The notes: generated from the letters alone by a model not told the origin. Positions 25,328 through 35,024 are shown, counted from the stretch's first letter. The stretch: 64,000 nt of DNA from Qipengyuania vulgaris (GCF_009827325.1 NZ_WTYC01000002.1:1-64000); one strand, 5' to 3'. A program made the numbers and translations.

Positions 25328-27493
25328 ATGAGAAATGCAATGAGCAGCCCTGCCGGTCGTCCCGAGTTCGCCGAATATTACGATGAAGAGCCTTCGTCGC
25401 TACGCGATTTTGCCGTGCCGGCAGCAGAGCGCATCTGGCAGGTCGTCAAGAACAACAAGCTCCTGATCGCAGGTTTTATTGCTGCTGCCCTCATCATCGG
25501 GCTAGTGGCGACCCTGCTAATTACCCCGAAATACCAAGCGAGCGCGCGGATCGAGATCAGCCGCGTCGAAACCAACGTCACCGCGGTTGAAGGCGTGGAA
25601 ACGCAGGACCAGGTGCTCGACGCGCAATATTACGAGACCCAGTATGAGTTGCTCCGGGCGCGCTCGCTTGCGGAGCAGGTTGTCCGCGAGGGCAACCTGG
25701 CTACCGACGAGCAGTTTCTGAAGGCCTTTGAGGTCGAGAATCTCGGCGACAATCCAGAGAAAAGGTTGGTCGGCATACTTTTGAGCAATGTGAGCATTGC
25801 ACCCGTCGGCACTTCGAACCTTGTAGATATCCGCTTTACCAGCCCCGACCCGGGGCTCTCGGCTCGCATCGCCAACCTCTGGGCCCAAGAGTATATCGCG
25901 AGCAATTTGGCGCGGCGTTTCGGCGCGACCACCGAAGCCCGCCAGTTCCTCGAAGGACGCCTCGAACAATTGAGAGAGCGTCTCGAGGAGGCCGAACGTG
26001 AACTCATTACCTATGCAGCCGAGCGCAACTTGTTCACGGTCGATGCTCCCGCGGAAGGCGACAGTGACGATACGGCGGCACAAACACTGGTCGCAAGCGA
26101 TCTCCAGACACTCAACTCAGCGCTGGCGCAAGCCACCACCGAGCGAATTGCCGCTCAAGCTGCAATCAATGGATCCGGCACAGCGCTGGCTCCTGAAGAT
26201 GCAGCCGCAATCCAGCCGCTGCGGCAGCGGCGCGCCGAGCTTGCAGCTGAACGCGCTCAGCTGCGCGCCACTGCAGGTGAACAATATCCGACTGTCCGTG
26301 CGCTGACCGACCAGATTGATCAGTTGGATCAGGAAATCGCCAAAGCGGAAGCTCGCTCAGGCGGGGCCGTACGGGCGCGCTACCGGCAAGCTTTGGAAAC
26401 CGAGCAGCGCCTGCGTGAGCGTGTGAATGAATTACAGACCGAATTCGTCGGCCAGCGGCGCGACAGCGTACAATACAACATCCTCCAGCGTGAAGTGGAC
26501 ACCAACCGCTCGCTCTATAACGCACTGCTTCAGCGTTACCGCGAGATCGGCGTCGCCGGCGTAGGCGAGAACAATATCGCACTCGTGGATGCTGCAGAAA
26601 TACCGTCAGTTCCCACCGAACCAAACCTGCCGCGCAATTTGCTCCTTTCGTTGTTGCTTGGCGCGGCTGCGGCCGGAGGCATTATCTTGCTTCGCGAAAA
26701 GCTCGACCAAAGCCTGCGCGATCCGGCCGAAGTACCCGATGTTCTGGGGATACCGCTTCTAGGCAGTATTCCGCGGGTAACCGATGAGAGCGTAGACGAA
26801 GCTCTGAATAGCAAGCATTCCGAGCTCTACGAGGCTTACTTCAATCTGTTCACTAACCTCGGCTTTCTTTCCGAGAGTGGCGTGCCGAAATACCTGATGT
26901 TGGGCAGCACACGCCCGGCCGAAGGCAAGAGTCTCTCTAGCGTGGCGCTCGCCGATATCCTGTCAGACCGCGGCAAGCGCGTTCTGCTGCTCGATGCGGA
27001 TATGCGGCATTCCGGTCTCTCGAAGTACCTCGAAGTGTCCGGCGGTAAAGGCCTCAGCAATATTCTGAGGGGCGAAGAACAGTGGCAGCCCATGGTCCAG
27101 ACCGGTGCACCTTACGCCTTCCAAGTCATCTCCTCCGGTCGGCAGCCCCCGAATGCCGCTGAGCTTCTCGCCGGCGATCGCTTTGCCCAATTCTTGCAGA
27201 GCCTGGGCGAGCAATACGATCATATTATCGTCGATGCTCCGCCTGTCCTGGGACTCGCGGACGCCCCCTTGATCGCTTCGGCAGTCGATGGCGTCGTGAT
27301 GGTGATTGAAGCGAACAAAGGAAAGATGCGCATGATTGCGCAATCGCTGGATCGTCTCGAACGTGGCGGCGGCAAGGTTTTCGGGGCCGTGGTGACGAAG
27401 CTCGATCAGCGCAACCAGTCCTACGGCTATGGCTATGGCTATGGCTACGGGTACTCCTATGGTGAAAAGAGCGCGAACGAGAGCGCGGCCTGA
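25328..27493 (+). CDS. Wzc-type polysaccharide copolymerase and tyrosine autokinase
   Basis: A protein of 721 aa in one chain: N-terminal membrane helix near residues 38-58, Wzz domain, a long coiled-coil periplasmic region, a second helix near 435 (LLLSLLLGAAAAGGIILL), then a BY-kinase domain. Walker A is TRPAEGKS (about residue 528), Walker A' VLLLDADMR (~555), Walker B HIIVDAPPV (~635). The tail is a tyrosine cluster of seven Tyr in 14 residues, the usual autophosphorylation site, encoded by a GGCTAT hexamer repeat. It controls chain length and export through Wza. Confidence 0.95.
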   Translation: MRNAMSSPAGRPEFAEYYDEEPSSLRDFAVPAAERIWQVVKNNKLLIAGFIAAALIIGLVATLLITPKYQASARIEISRVETNVTAVEGVETQDQVLDAQYYETQYELLRARSLAEQVVREGNLATDEQFLKAFEVENLGDNPEKRLVGILLSNVSIAPVGTSNLVDIRFTSPDPGLSARIANLWAQEYIASNLARRFGATTEARQFLEGRLEQLRERLEEAERELITYAAERNLFTVDAPAEGDSDDTAAQTLVASDLQTLNSALAQATTERIAAQAAINGSGTALAPEDAAAIQPLRQRRAELAAERAQLRATAGEQYPTVRALTDQIDQLDQEIAKAEARSGGAVRARYRQALETEQRLRERVNELQTEFVGQRRDSVQYNILQREVDTNRSLYNALLQRYREIGVAGVGENNIALVDAAEIPSVPTEPNLPRNLLLSLLLGAAAAGGIILLREKLDQSLRDPAEVPDVLGIPLLGSIPRVTDESVDEALNSKHSELYEAYFNLFTNLGFLSESGVPKYLMLGSTRPAEGKSLSSVALADILSDRGKRVLLLDADMRHSGLSKYLEVSGGKGLSNILRGEEQWQPMVQTGAPYAFQVISSGRQPPNAAELLAGDRFAQFLQSLGEQYDHIIVDAPPVLGLADAPLIASAVDGVVMVIEANKGKMRMIAQSLDRLERGGGKVFGAVVTKLDQRNQSYGYGYGYGYGYSYGEKSANESAA

Positions 27494-27506
27494 GCATCCA
27501 AGCGAC

Positions 27507-28613
27507 ATGATCTCTCGGCTTTTTCTTGCTGGTCTAGCGATTGCGCTCGCGCCGATCGTGGCAATTCATGCGCACGCATCATCTGCGGCCTCAGCTTCCG
27601 ATTGGGCCGTTCGGCTAAATGGCTTCCAGCTAGCCGAGCAAGCATTGAGCGCAATACGCACTTCCGAAGAGGGTGGTCAGGCTGCGATACAAGCGGACAA
27701 AGATACGTTAGAAAAAGCACGCGTTGCCTTCTCCAAAGAACCGTTCGCAAGTGACGCTCTCTTTGTTCTGTCGCTCGACAGAGGCGCACAGCAACATGCG
27801 GTTCTGAGTGCAGCGAGACAACTGGACAAGCGTAACAGGCTCACTGGGCTAGCGCTGCTCCAAGCCGAAGTGGCGCAGAATAATCTGGAGCGCGTCTTAC
27901 CCCTCGTTGATCAATTGTCCCGTGTGGAACCCGACCTGGCTCCCCAATTCGTTTCCGTCCTATCGGAGAGTTGGAGCGATGCCGGATCCTTGTCACTGCT
28001 CGAGCAAGCTCTACGTGATGAGCCATCGTGGGCCACAGCGTTTTGGCGCAGGATTCCACGCGACGAAGCCTCGCTCGAACGATACGCGGCTCTTCGCGAG
28101 AGGCTATCTCCTCCCTCCGATCCGCAAACTGAACGCAATCTGCTCAGCGCTTTTGTTGAGACCGGACGGTTCCCCGAAGCGTTTGAACTCTACGAGCAGG
28201 CTCGGTCGGCGACGGATAATCCCGACGAATTCTACCCGCCGATTGATTGGCGGGTTTCTGAAACCCGCGATGTCCGCGCGCGTCTTATTTCGACAGATAC
28301 GATGGATGTCTTCGTGAAGAGCAACGCCTCGGGCGAATTCGCAAGAAAGTTAGTCGCTCTAAGCCCTGGTGATTATCGGATCTCAAGCGAGATTTCCGTG
28401 AAGCAGGGCAACGGAACACTGCAAGCCAAGCTGGCATGTGCTTCATCTGATACGGGGTCAAACTGGTTCGCAACGGAATTGTCCGGAGATGCCCGCGTTA
28501 CTGTTCCGCAGAACACCTGCCCCTACGCTTGGCTAATTCTTGAGGCCTCCGCATGGGAAAGCTCGCTCGACCTTGAGGCGATCATAGAGGGCGTTGAGCT
28601 CACAAGCATCTGA
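27507..28613 (+). CDS. exported hypothetical protein of the polysaccharide locus
   Basis: The ATG at 27507 begins a signal peptide (MISRLFLAGLAIALAPIVAIHAHASS, cleavage likely after HAHA). The upstream in-frame ATG at 27429 lies inside wzc and would only add a shadow of its Gly-Tyr repeat. The ~368-residue product is largely helical and resembles TPR-type proteins (FQLAEQALSAIRTS, QTERNLLSAFVETGRFPEAFELYEQA). The C-terminal ~130 residues look like a beta-sandwich with three Cys. No family name can be given. The position after wzc suggests a periplasmic accessory role. Confidence 0.75.
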   Translation: MISRLFLAGLAIALAPIVAIHAHASSAASASDWAVRLNGFQLAEQALSAIRTSEEGGQAAIQADKDTLEKARVAFSKEPFASDALFVLSLDRGAQQHAVLSAARQLDKRNRLTGLALLQAEVAQNNLERVLPLVDQLSRVEPDLAPQFVSVLSESWSDAGSLSLLEQALRDEPSWATAFWRRIPRDEASLERYAALRERLSPPSDPQTERNLLSAFVETGRFPEAFELYEQARSATDNPDEFYPPIDWRVSETRDVRARLISTDTMDVFVKSNASGEFARKLVALSPGDYRISSEISVKQGNGTLQAKLACASSDTGSNWFATELSGDARVTVPQNTCPYAWLILEASAWESSLDLEAIIEGVELTSI

Positions 28614-28706
28614 CGTGCTCACTGAGCCCAGCGCCCTCTCCCGCGCGGCAATTCCATATGTAGACGATCGGCGACCTTAGGACGTCTAGTGTCCGGGAAC
28701 TGGACG

Positions 28707-29123
28707 TCAGCTAGCTTTTTTCCGACCGCGCTTTTGACCCGGTTTGCGACCCAAGCCGATCTTTTTTGCAAGATCGCGACGCGTCTCTGCATAATCGGGA
28801 GCGACCATTGGGTAGTCTGAAGACAGGTTCCAGCGCTGACGATATTCATCAGGCGTCATATCGTGTTCGGTCGAAAGGTGACGCTTGAGCATCTTCATCT
28901 TCTTACCGCAATCAAGACAAGTGATCTGATCGCGCTTAACCGAAGCTCGGATCGAAACAGCCGGATCCGGAGGTGTCTCTTCTGCATTCTGCGGTTCGCC
29001 TAGGCTGGCAAGTGCGCCATAAACATTTGAAATCAACGTCGGGACTTCGTCGACAGCCACGCTGTTATTGGAAACGTGTGCAGCAACGATTTCCGAAGTG
29101 AGCGTAATAAGTGTGTCATCCAT
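28707..29123 (-). CDS. mucR: MucR/Ros-family zinc-finger transcriptional regulator
   Basis: A protein of 138 aa from the ATG at 29123 (MDDTLITLTSEIVAAHVSNNSVAV, the normal start); the longer ORF from 29192 adds an unrelated 23 residues. The zinc finger is CLDCGKKMKMLKRHLSTEH, followed by MTPDEYRQRWNLSSDYPMVAPDYAETRRDLAKKIGLGR, nearly invariant in the family. The C-terminus is basic. MucR proteins silence or activate exopolysaccharide, motility and cell-cycle genes by binding A+T-rich DNA. Its location beside the EPS locus is consistent. Confidence 0.94.
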   Translation of the reverse strand: MDDTLITLTSEIVAAHVSNNSVAVDEVPTLISNVYGALASLGEPQNAEETPPDPAVSIRASVKRDQITCLDCGKKMKMLKRHLSTEHDMTPDEYRQRWNLSSDYPMVAPDYAETRRDLAKKIGLGRKPGQKRGRKKAS

Positions 29124-29252
29124 TTGATTAGGTACCGTCTCAAGTTTTTGGTTCAATTTGTCGCTACTGAATTGTTCGTATTCTGTCGACAATAGTTTCG
29201 CGTAACGGAGCGAAGGGACAAGCGTACGATCAGAGGCCTGATATTTGGTTTC

Positions 29253-29489
29253 TCACACATCCTTTTGTTTAGGCCGCGCCCCGCGGAATATTCGCGCATC
29301 CACGAGGGCATGTGCACGGGTATTTTGGTCCAGCCTGCCCCGTTCTTCCTTCGCCAAGAAGCGTCCATGCCGCCAATATTTGGGATTGTGCGCAAAGAAT
29401 TTCCCTATCGCTTCTGTCGGGGTCATGTCCGCCCAACGACCGGTAGCCGACTGCTGCAAAGGAACCTGGGGTGTGGCGCCGCGCTGCAT
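29253..29489 (-). CDS. doubtful small ORF
   Basis: The gap 29124-29634 has no certain gene. The most protein-like frame is this one; from the internal ATG it reads TPTEAIGKFFAHNPKYWRHGRF, with a basic C-terminus. Codon use looks natural, but the ribosome-binding site is weak and the plus strand has an overlapping ORF of similar length. No family was recognised. Confidence 0.25.
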   Translation of the reverse strand: MQRGATPQVPLQQSATGRWADMTPTEAIGKFFAHNPKYWRHGRFLAKEERGRLDQNTRAHALVDARIFRGARPKQKDV

Positions 29490-29543
29490 TGTAGGCCTAG
29501 TTGATAGGCGCCGAAGAGTAACGGCATAACAACCAGATACGAC

Positions 29544-29578
29544 ACTCCCGCGTGTCAGGAAATTTCGGCGGGAGTTTT
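29544..29578 (+). terminator. hairpin followed by T run, upstream of the recombinase pair
   Basis: ACTCCCGC (29544-29551) pairs with GCGGGAGT (29568-29575) across a 16-base loop, followed by TTTT on the plus strand. It may end a plus-strand transcript reading in from the left, or be a structured end of the mobile module. There is no second copy at the right side (about 33.86-33.90 kb). Confidence 0.4.
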
Positions 29579-29634
29579 GCGATTAGTTCAAATTGCAATC
29601 GAGCCGCTTGAAGATTCCGTAAGGTTTTCAATGG

Positions 29635-31158
29635 ATGGCGCTTGGCATGCCGAATCAGAAAGCTCAAAAACCGAAAAGTGGCAGTCGCAACCGTATCGCC
29701 AGAGATAACCAACTCTTGCCGAGTGAGTGGCGGCAATTACAACAGTCAGACCTGCAGCGGATCCATAGAACGCAGCGTACTCAGCTAGAAAAATCACCGT
29801 CGCTGGATCAACTCGAAGCGTGTCTCATGCTTCGAGCGATGATCACCACTGCCCGCCCTCTCAAGACGCTCCTGCCCCTTCGAATACAATTTGTTGCTCA
29901 GAACCCCGATCCGAAGAGCCTTGCGAGCGGATTAATAAATCACGACGGAAATTGGAGTTGGTGGCTGCCAGCCGGTAGACCGGATTTAAAAGATCATCCG
30001 AAGGGAAAATGGTCCAAGAGCACACCTGGCATGATCCAAACCAGCCCGAATGTATGGATACCGAGTTCGGTCGAAGTTTCCAAATTGGTCCAGAGATGTC
30101 TGTCGGCAAGAGGCCGCAAGTCGGAGGAAGCTTCCCTGCCTCTCTTCACCTCCGAAAAAAGTAAAATCAAAGAACTTATTTTAGAAATCCTCCATCTAAC
30201 TGAGAACCAAAACAGCGGGATAAGAAGGTCTGCAAAAACCATCGAGAGCACTCAGCGATGGCTTCCGAGGAAAATAACTCAAGTTGCCAGCGGTGATCCC
30301 GCTGCGGCATCAATCATTACCGAACGACATAGTTCATTGGCGAAGCCGATGACCCATTATGGCGCATTATCAATCCCTAGGGCGATCGAGATACACTCGA
30401 ACGCTACGATGGACGTAGACAGACATCATCACCAAGACTGTCCTGATAATATCGCTACTCTAAGCGTGGGCGACCCAAACACGCCAACGGATGAAGCCGT
30501 ATCCAGATTGGCGGCAAAATTGGCTGCTGACCTAAACAACGCGAAAGGCATGGTTACTTGCCACCGAGCTATGGTTCGTCAGACTTGCGCTTTGTTGGCG
30601 TTTGCGCTGGGTTTGCGCGGGATACGACGCGTACCAACGTTCGGTGCGATCGATGAGCGAACAGGGTTCTGCCTTATAGCCGACAAAGATGTTTCGAACC
30701 CCCATGCCAAGCGTCTGGTCTGGGTTCCGCCCTTGGCGCGGGATCAATTAAGGTACTACGAAGAGCATCTGAAACGACTGAAACTCTGGCTCGGAAACGA
30801 TAAAACGCGCAAACTATTGTCGGACGCACCTTCCCATAGGGTCACTCTTTTTTCGGTTCACAGGCCAAAACGAATTGAGCGCATAAAACCTTCTCTGGTC
30901 CTGGCTGAACTACAAAAGATTGGTTGGATGGGTGAAGAGAATGCTGGACGGCATTGGCTTCGCTCAAAGCTGTCCGGGTTGTGTAGCGGCGAAACCCTTG
31001 CAGCCTTCTTCGGACATTCGCAGCTTGGTAGCGAGGCGTGGCGATCTTCATCCGCGCTCGATCCTCTCATGTATCGTGCAGACTTGGAGCGCTGCCTAGG
31101 TTCGACCCTTTCTAGCGCTGGCTGGAGAGCGTTAAGCTCCCCTCAGCAGACACTCTAA
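29635..31158 (+). CDS. atypical tyrosine-recombinase-like protein, first of a pair
   Basis: A protein of 507 aa, not assigned to a named family. The N-terminal ~300 residues are unrecognised. The C-terminal part matches a tyrosine-recombinase catalytic domain: Arg328 in ALGLRGIR, Lys351 in IADKD, His440/Arg443 in GRHWLRSKL, His461 in AFFGHSQLG, and possible nucleophile Tyr480 in PLMYRADLERCL. The His461-Tyr480 distance is longer than the usual ~10. The stop is followed directly by the ATG of the second recombinase, so both are made together. Codon use is more A+T rich than in neighbouring core genes. Confidence 0.65.
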   Translation: MALGMPNQKAQKPKSGSRNRIARDNQLLPSEWRQLQQSDLQRIHRTQRTQLEKSPSLDQLEACLMLRAMITTARPLKTLLPLRIQFVAQNPDPKSLASGLINHDGNWSWWLPAGRPDLKDHPKGKWSKSTPGMIQTSPNVWIPSSVEVSKLVQRCLSARGRKSEEASLPLFTSEKSKIKELILEILHLTENQNSGIRRSAKTIESTQRWLPRKITQVASGDPAAASIITERHSSLAKPMTHYGALSIPRAIEIHSNATMDVDRHHHQDCPDNIATLSVGDPNTPTDEAVSRLAAKLAADLNNAKGMVTCHRAMVRQTCALLAFALGLRGIRRVPTFGAIDERTGFCLIADKDVSNPHAKRLVWVPPLARDQLRYYEEHLKRLKLWLGNDKTRKLLSDAPSHRVTLFSVHRPKRIERIKPSLVLAELQKIGWMGEENAGRHWLRSKLSGLCSGETLAAFFGHSQLGSEAWRSSSALDPLMYRADLERCLGSTLSSAGWRALSSPQQTL

Positions 31159-33855
31159 ATGACGACTAAATCGGCTAGCGATCCCTATTGGCCTGAAGGC
31201 GCAATCGCAAAGCAAGACATTCCGAAGCAGTTCGACCTTCTCTATTCCAGAATAGCACCTCGTGCCGATGCGAGCATAGAGGAAAGAGCGGGCCAATTGA
31301 TGGCATCCGCTGTATTTCATGGCGGGTTGCTGAGCCGGCGAACTTGGAAACGTTGGCTTGAAGCGGCGACGACTACGGCTTGGCTTGATCAGGATCTCGC
31401 TTGGGTTGAAATCGCACCAACTAACCCCGAAGGATTTGGACCTGATACCCAAACGCGTCGCTGGTTTGCTGACCCCATCACTCGTCTTCTTCTAGCGCAT
31501 TGGCACACCGACGGTTTACACCTGGAAATAACAAAATGTGATCCCAGCGCGTGTCTGCGAGCCTTCTTCGAATCCTCGGAGGAATGTTTGGAGGATGCCT
31601 TCTGGGAACATTCAGTAAAGCATTGGCAGTTGAGGATTCCGCCGGTCGTAGTTGGTCACGCGTTAGATTTTCATCGGGCCGTTCCTGCTGGGACCGAAGA
31701 TTGGCAGAGAGTTCTCGGCTTCGGACGAAAGATTAAACCCAAAAAGAAAAAGACGAAAGACCAGGCCGAAGACGAGGAACCAGAACCAACATCAACCGCA
31801 CCTCCTCGCCAAAAAAGGAAACGGGCAGATGATGCAGAATTATCAAAGATATTTCGCATTCTAAAAAAGCCCAAGGGGCTGAGGAATCGTAAAAGAATAG
31901 CGGAAAACCAAATTTTGGATCTTTTGAAATCTTCGAATGCAAACTCGCAGTGGAAGGCGGTAAAACTCTGGTGTGTTTTCGTTTTGAGAAACCAGCGAGG
32001 TAGGCATTCACCTGGTTTGGAGCCATCAACCGTAAGGGGATACCTTGAGGTTCTGGTGTCCGAAGTATTTCGCCCAAGTGATCGGCCTGATACCTGGAGC
32101 AGCACCGAACTTCATGATCGATATCACCAGAGCCTCGAGGCGATAGAGTCTGGCTCTCGGAGGACAAAGGCGCATAATTCCATCAGCAGCTTTCACAAAT
32201 ACCTTCAAAGCGAGGATTCTGCTTTAGAGGACCTCTCGGAGGAACTGTCCGACTATCGGGCGGAAGATCGTTCAGCAGCTAATCTCTTGTCACCTGACGA
32301 ATACCAAATCTGCTTAAAGAGGTCCCAAAGCCGACAGCACCGGCTAATCCTGATACTCTCTTTTCGAGCAGGCCTTCGCCTGATGGAAACCTTGGGGCTA
32401 TTGATCGGAGATTTTCATTTTTACGACGATAACAGTTGCGATCTGGTGGTTGCGAAAAATGAACTACGAAGATTGAAAACTCCCGAAAGTCGACGCATCC
32501 TCCCGCTGAACTTGCTGTTGGATCGCGAAGAATTTGCGGAACTGAGAGCCTGGATCGAATACCGCCGAGCGCTGGCCACCCCCACTCGAGCCAAAGGGCT
32601 ATTGTTTGGGCCGATAGATGGCGAGAAGCCACTTCGAGAAGGATTGCTCGAGGATCAGTTGGGAGAAATACTTCAACAGGTGACGGGAGCGGCGCTCACA
32701 GTCCATCACCTCCGCCACAGCTTTGCAAGCTACCTTTTGGCCACATTGCTTCTTCCGAGCGACGATCGCGGGGTTCGGATCCCAAACCAATTGATTAGCG
32801 TGATTTCTTACAACCGTAAGAAGCTATTGGCGGATAGACTCCTCGGCAACGAAAAGTTGGGACAGCATGCTGTCCACGCTGTGAGTGAGGCAATGGGACA
32901 CAATCCAAGCCGCAACACCCTTCGGGCTTACTCCCACCTCCTTGATCTCAGTCTTTGCCACTACGTTTCTCAACCTTCGGTCGAGGCGACGCTCCCAGAA
33001 CAAGAGGTTCGCATCCTAACCCGTCAAAATAGACCTAGTGTGACAGTGTCCAAGCCGATCATATGGGAAGAAACGATATCCTACCGACGCCCTTCATATT
33101 CGGCTGCCCCACTGGGCGGTCTAGCGCCCGGAACCTTTCAGGTTTCTCAAGTCAGGGGACGGCATGCAGCACGGGTAGAGCGACCGCTCCGTGCTTCAAA
33201 GCTGACGCTAGAGCGGGTAAAGGCCTGGACGGGAAAGCCCGTCGAAATGGTACCCCAAGATCCGGATTGGCGAGATATCGCTCTTAGCTCCTCGAAGCGC
33301 CATCGGCAGCTGTCTAACGAAACTTGGATAGCGTCAGCCAGATTCTTGAGAGAACTCCCAAACAAATCCGGAAACTCGCGCCATCGTAATGGCTTGAATA
33401 TACTAGATAGTGCGAGATGGTTGAAGTTAGTCGATTATCATTGGCGAGCAAACTTGGTACTTACCCCGGAGCAGCGTCGTGTCCTTTTCTATGCGGTTGA
33501 GAAGTGGGATTACACTAGGTGCGGTGTACGATTTAGGAGCCGCCCTAAGGCGGTTGCGTGGCAAGAGCTTCTCAAAAAGTTAGGTTTCACCGTCCGTCAG
33601 GTTCGAATTTCTCTAACGGGGAAGTTCGAAGATCGCTCGTCAACGGCATTGCATCAGGAATTAGCCACCTCGCATGATCTACCTGGCACTTCGGCTCGTC
33701 GCGGAAGGCGTGGATCCATCCTAATCAGATTTTACGATGAGGATGGAAACTCGCGACACCTGAAAGATGCTGGACATTTCATCATTCTGATACTCGCCAT
33801 TAGGGAGGGTTACGGGCTGGCGGGAGGTCCACATGCGACCGTCCGGAGTGAGTAA
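31159..33855 (+). CDS. large tyrosine recombinase with long C-terminal extension
   Basis: A protein of 898 aa. A charged linker near 195-225 (KPKKKKTKDQAEDEEPEP) is followed by a core-binding region and a catalytic domain with a full set of residues: Arg407 in FRAGLRLMETLGL, Lys in RRLKTPESRRILPL, His516/Arg519 in VHHLRHSFAS, His581 in AMGHNPSRNTL, Tyr591 in RAYSHL, with normal spacing. About 290 residues follow the catalytic Tyr and have no recognised domain, which is unusual. With no gap after the 507-aa protein, the two probably act as a heteromeric recombinase. The target is unknown. Confidence 0.75.
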   Translation: MTTKSASDPYWPEGAIAKQDIPKQFDLLYSRIAPRADASIEERAGQLMASAVFHGGLLSRRTWKRWLEAATTTAWLDQDLAWVEIAPTNPEGFGPDTQTRRWFADPITRLLLAHWHTDGLHLEITKCDPSACLRAFFESSEECLEDAFWEHSVKHWQLRIPPVVVGHALDFHRAVPAGTEDWQRVLGFGRKIKPKKKKTKDQAEDEEPEPTSTAPPRQKRKRADDAELSKIFRILKKPKGLRNRKRIAENQILDLLKSSNANSQWKAVKLWCVFVLRNQRGRHSPGLEPSTVRGYLEVLVSEVFRPSDRPDTWSSTELHDRYHQSLEAIESGSRRTKAHNSISSFHKYLQSEDSALEDLSEELSDYRAEDRSAANLLSPDEYQICLKRSQSRQHRLILILSFRAGLRLMETLGLLIGDFHFYDDNSCDLVVAKNELRRLKTPESRRILPLNLLLDREEFAELRAWIEYRRALATPTRAKGLLFGPIDGEKPLREGLLEDQLGEILQQVTGAALTVHHLRHSFASYLLATLLLPSDDRGVRIPNQLISVISYNRKKLLADRLLGNEKLGQHAVHAVSEAMGHNPSRNTLRAYSHLLDLSLCHYVSQPSVEATLPEQEVRILTRQNRPSVTVSKPIIWEETISYRRPSYSAAPLGGLAPGTFQVSQVRGRHAARVERPLRASKLTLERVKAWTGKPVEMVPQDPDWRDIALSSSKRHRQLSNETWIASARFLRELPNKSGNSRHRNGLNILDSARWLKLVDYHWRANLVLTPEQRRVLFYAVEKWDYTRCGVRFRSRPKAVAWQELLKKLGFTVRQVRISLTGKFEDRSSTALHQELATSHDLPGTSARRGRRGSILIRFYDEDGNSRHLKDAGHFIILILAIREGYGLAGGPHATVRSE

Positions 33856-33900
33856 TCGTGATCAATGAGCAAGGGGGTGACCTGATACTAACGAGGCGAT

Positions 33901-34404
33901 TCACGACCGGTTCTCGTGCCACCGACTGAGGAAGAAGAATCCTGCCGGAGCATTCTTCCCCTCGTCGAATTTCTCCAAGGTTTGCCGCAGGGACGGCGAA
34001 ATGAATGTCTTCGAGAGTGGGAAGTCTCCTAGCCCAGGGTTCACCTCGGCGCCGTTGGTGAGCGTATGTCCGATGTGAGGCACTAGCTGCCGGCGGAACT
34101 CGTCTTCGTCCCGCGCGAGACCGGCTGCGAAATAGACCGTATGGCCCTGCCCGGTGGCGAGGTCGCTCACTTGACCAAGGTAAATACGCCTCGGAGCATT
34201 TGATCGAACCTCGCTGACCTCCCATGGGTAGGGAGGCAGCTCGAAGGGGTTCTCCCCCTCCCCGTATAGCTCGACCTCCCCGCTTTCCAGCAGCTGGCGA
34301 GCGAGGTTCACGGTGGCCTGAAGCTTCTCGACTTCGTCTGGTCCTTTGCGGGCGAAATGCTGCGCCAGGAATTCGGAGGGCTTGGCGTTCTCTCCACCGC
34401 TCAT
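33901..34404 (-). CDS. hypothetical protein, 167 aa
   Basis: The ATG at 34404 overlaps the stop of the MobA/MobL-like gene (ATGA) and has GGAAGG 6 bases upstream, so it is preferred to 34476. The product is soluble and acidic; visible segments are SEFLAQHFARKG, PPYPWEVSEVR and FISPSLRQTLEKFDEG. No family was recognised. Third gene of the 35551-to-33901 set. It converges on the recombinase gene with ~45 bases between. Confidence 0.65.
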   Translation of the reverse strand: MSGGENAKPSEFLAQHFARKGPDEVEKLQATVNLARQLLESGEVELYGEGENPFELPPYPWEVSEVRSNAPRRIYLGQVSDLATGQGHTVYFAAGLARDEDEFRRQLVPHIGHTLTNGAEVNPGLGDFPLSKTFISPSLRQTLEKFDEGKNAPAGFFFLSRWHENRS

Positions 34405-35024
34405 GCTGCTACCTTCCATTTCTTCTTGTGATCCTGCCATGCAGCAAGGGCTGCCTCGTAGCCGCGATCGCTGCACAGATCAGTGCAGGCACCGCCAAAG
34501 CCGTTGATAGTGATCTCTCGAGAGAGAACCGCGCAATGGATATGATTGCCCTGTCCCTTCAGGCCAGCGAAGCCCGGGATGTGCGCGATCAGCACCGCCG
34601 CGAACCTATGCGCGAAGTGCGCGCGCGCGTAGCTGCGCACCCGCTCGAAGCCGACATGCCAGGCCTCGGCAGGATCGAGCATGATCTTCACGTGGATCAT
34701 TGCGTGCTGCTCGAACGGAGGAAGCGTGTCGTCAAACCGATCGACAAGAGTCCCGAACCTACCGAGATCGCCCGGAGCCGTCGGGGGGAGAAGCAGATCG
34801 TACTTCGCTGCGTAGCCGAACCGGCGATCCTCCCCAGGGAAGAGCTTCTTGTCGAACCAAGGTTGCACCCCAACCCTATTCTCCTTCTTCTTGTACCAAT
34901 GGCGCGAGAACTCGAAATCGGGATGCGCGTCACAGAGATGATGGACGTACACGCTCAATTTGGTCTGAGGCGGTTCAGCCGTATCTTTGCAGGTGTCGAT
35001 ATCGGTGGAGGTGATCTGGCTCAT
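34401..35024 (-). CDS. MobA/MobL-like relaxase-domain protein
   Basis: A protein of 207 aa. The segment RAHFAHRFAAVLIAHIPGFAG, then GLKGQGNHIHCAVLSREIT, resembles the MobA/MobL relaxase active site, in which GxxNpHxH supplies the metal-binding histidines (here NHIHC). Upstream the HAMIHVKIMLD and WHVGFERVRSYA segments fit the same fold. It is much shorter than conjugative relaxases and has no helicase or primase part. The function may be DNA nicking in mobilisation or a domesticated variant. Coupled to the next gene by a 4-base overlap. Confidence 0.6.
   Translation of the reverse strand: MSQITSTDIDTCKDTAEPPQTKLSVYVHHLCDAHPDFEFSRHWYKKKENRVGVQPWFDKKLFPGEDRRFGYAAKYDLLLPPTAPGDLGRFGTLVDRFDDTLPPFEQHAMIHVKIMLDPAEAWHVGFERVRSYARAHFAHRFAAVLIAHIPGFAGLKGQGNHIHCAVLSREITINGFGGACTDLCSDRGYEAALAAWQDHKKKWKVAA

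Noticed and set aside
29265..29504. Plus-strand 79-codon ORF in the gap before the recombinase pair
   Set aside because: It overlaps a minus-strand frame of similar size, lacks a good ribosome-binding site and has no recognisable sequence.
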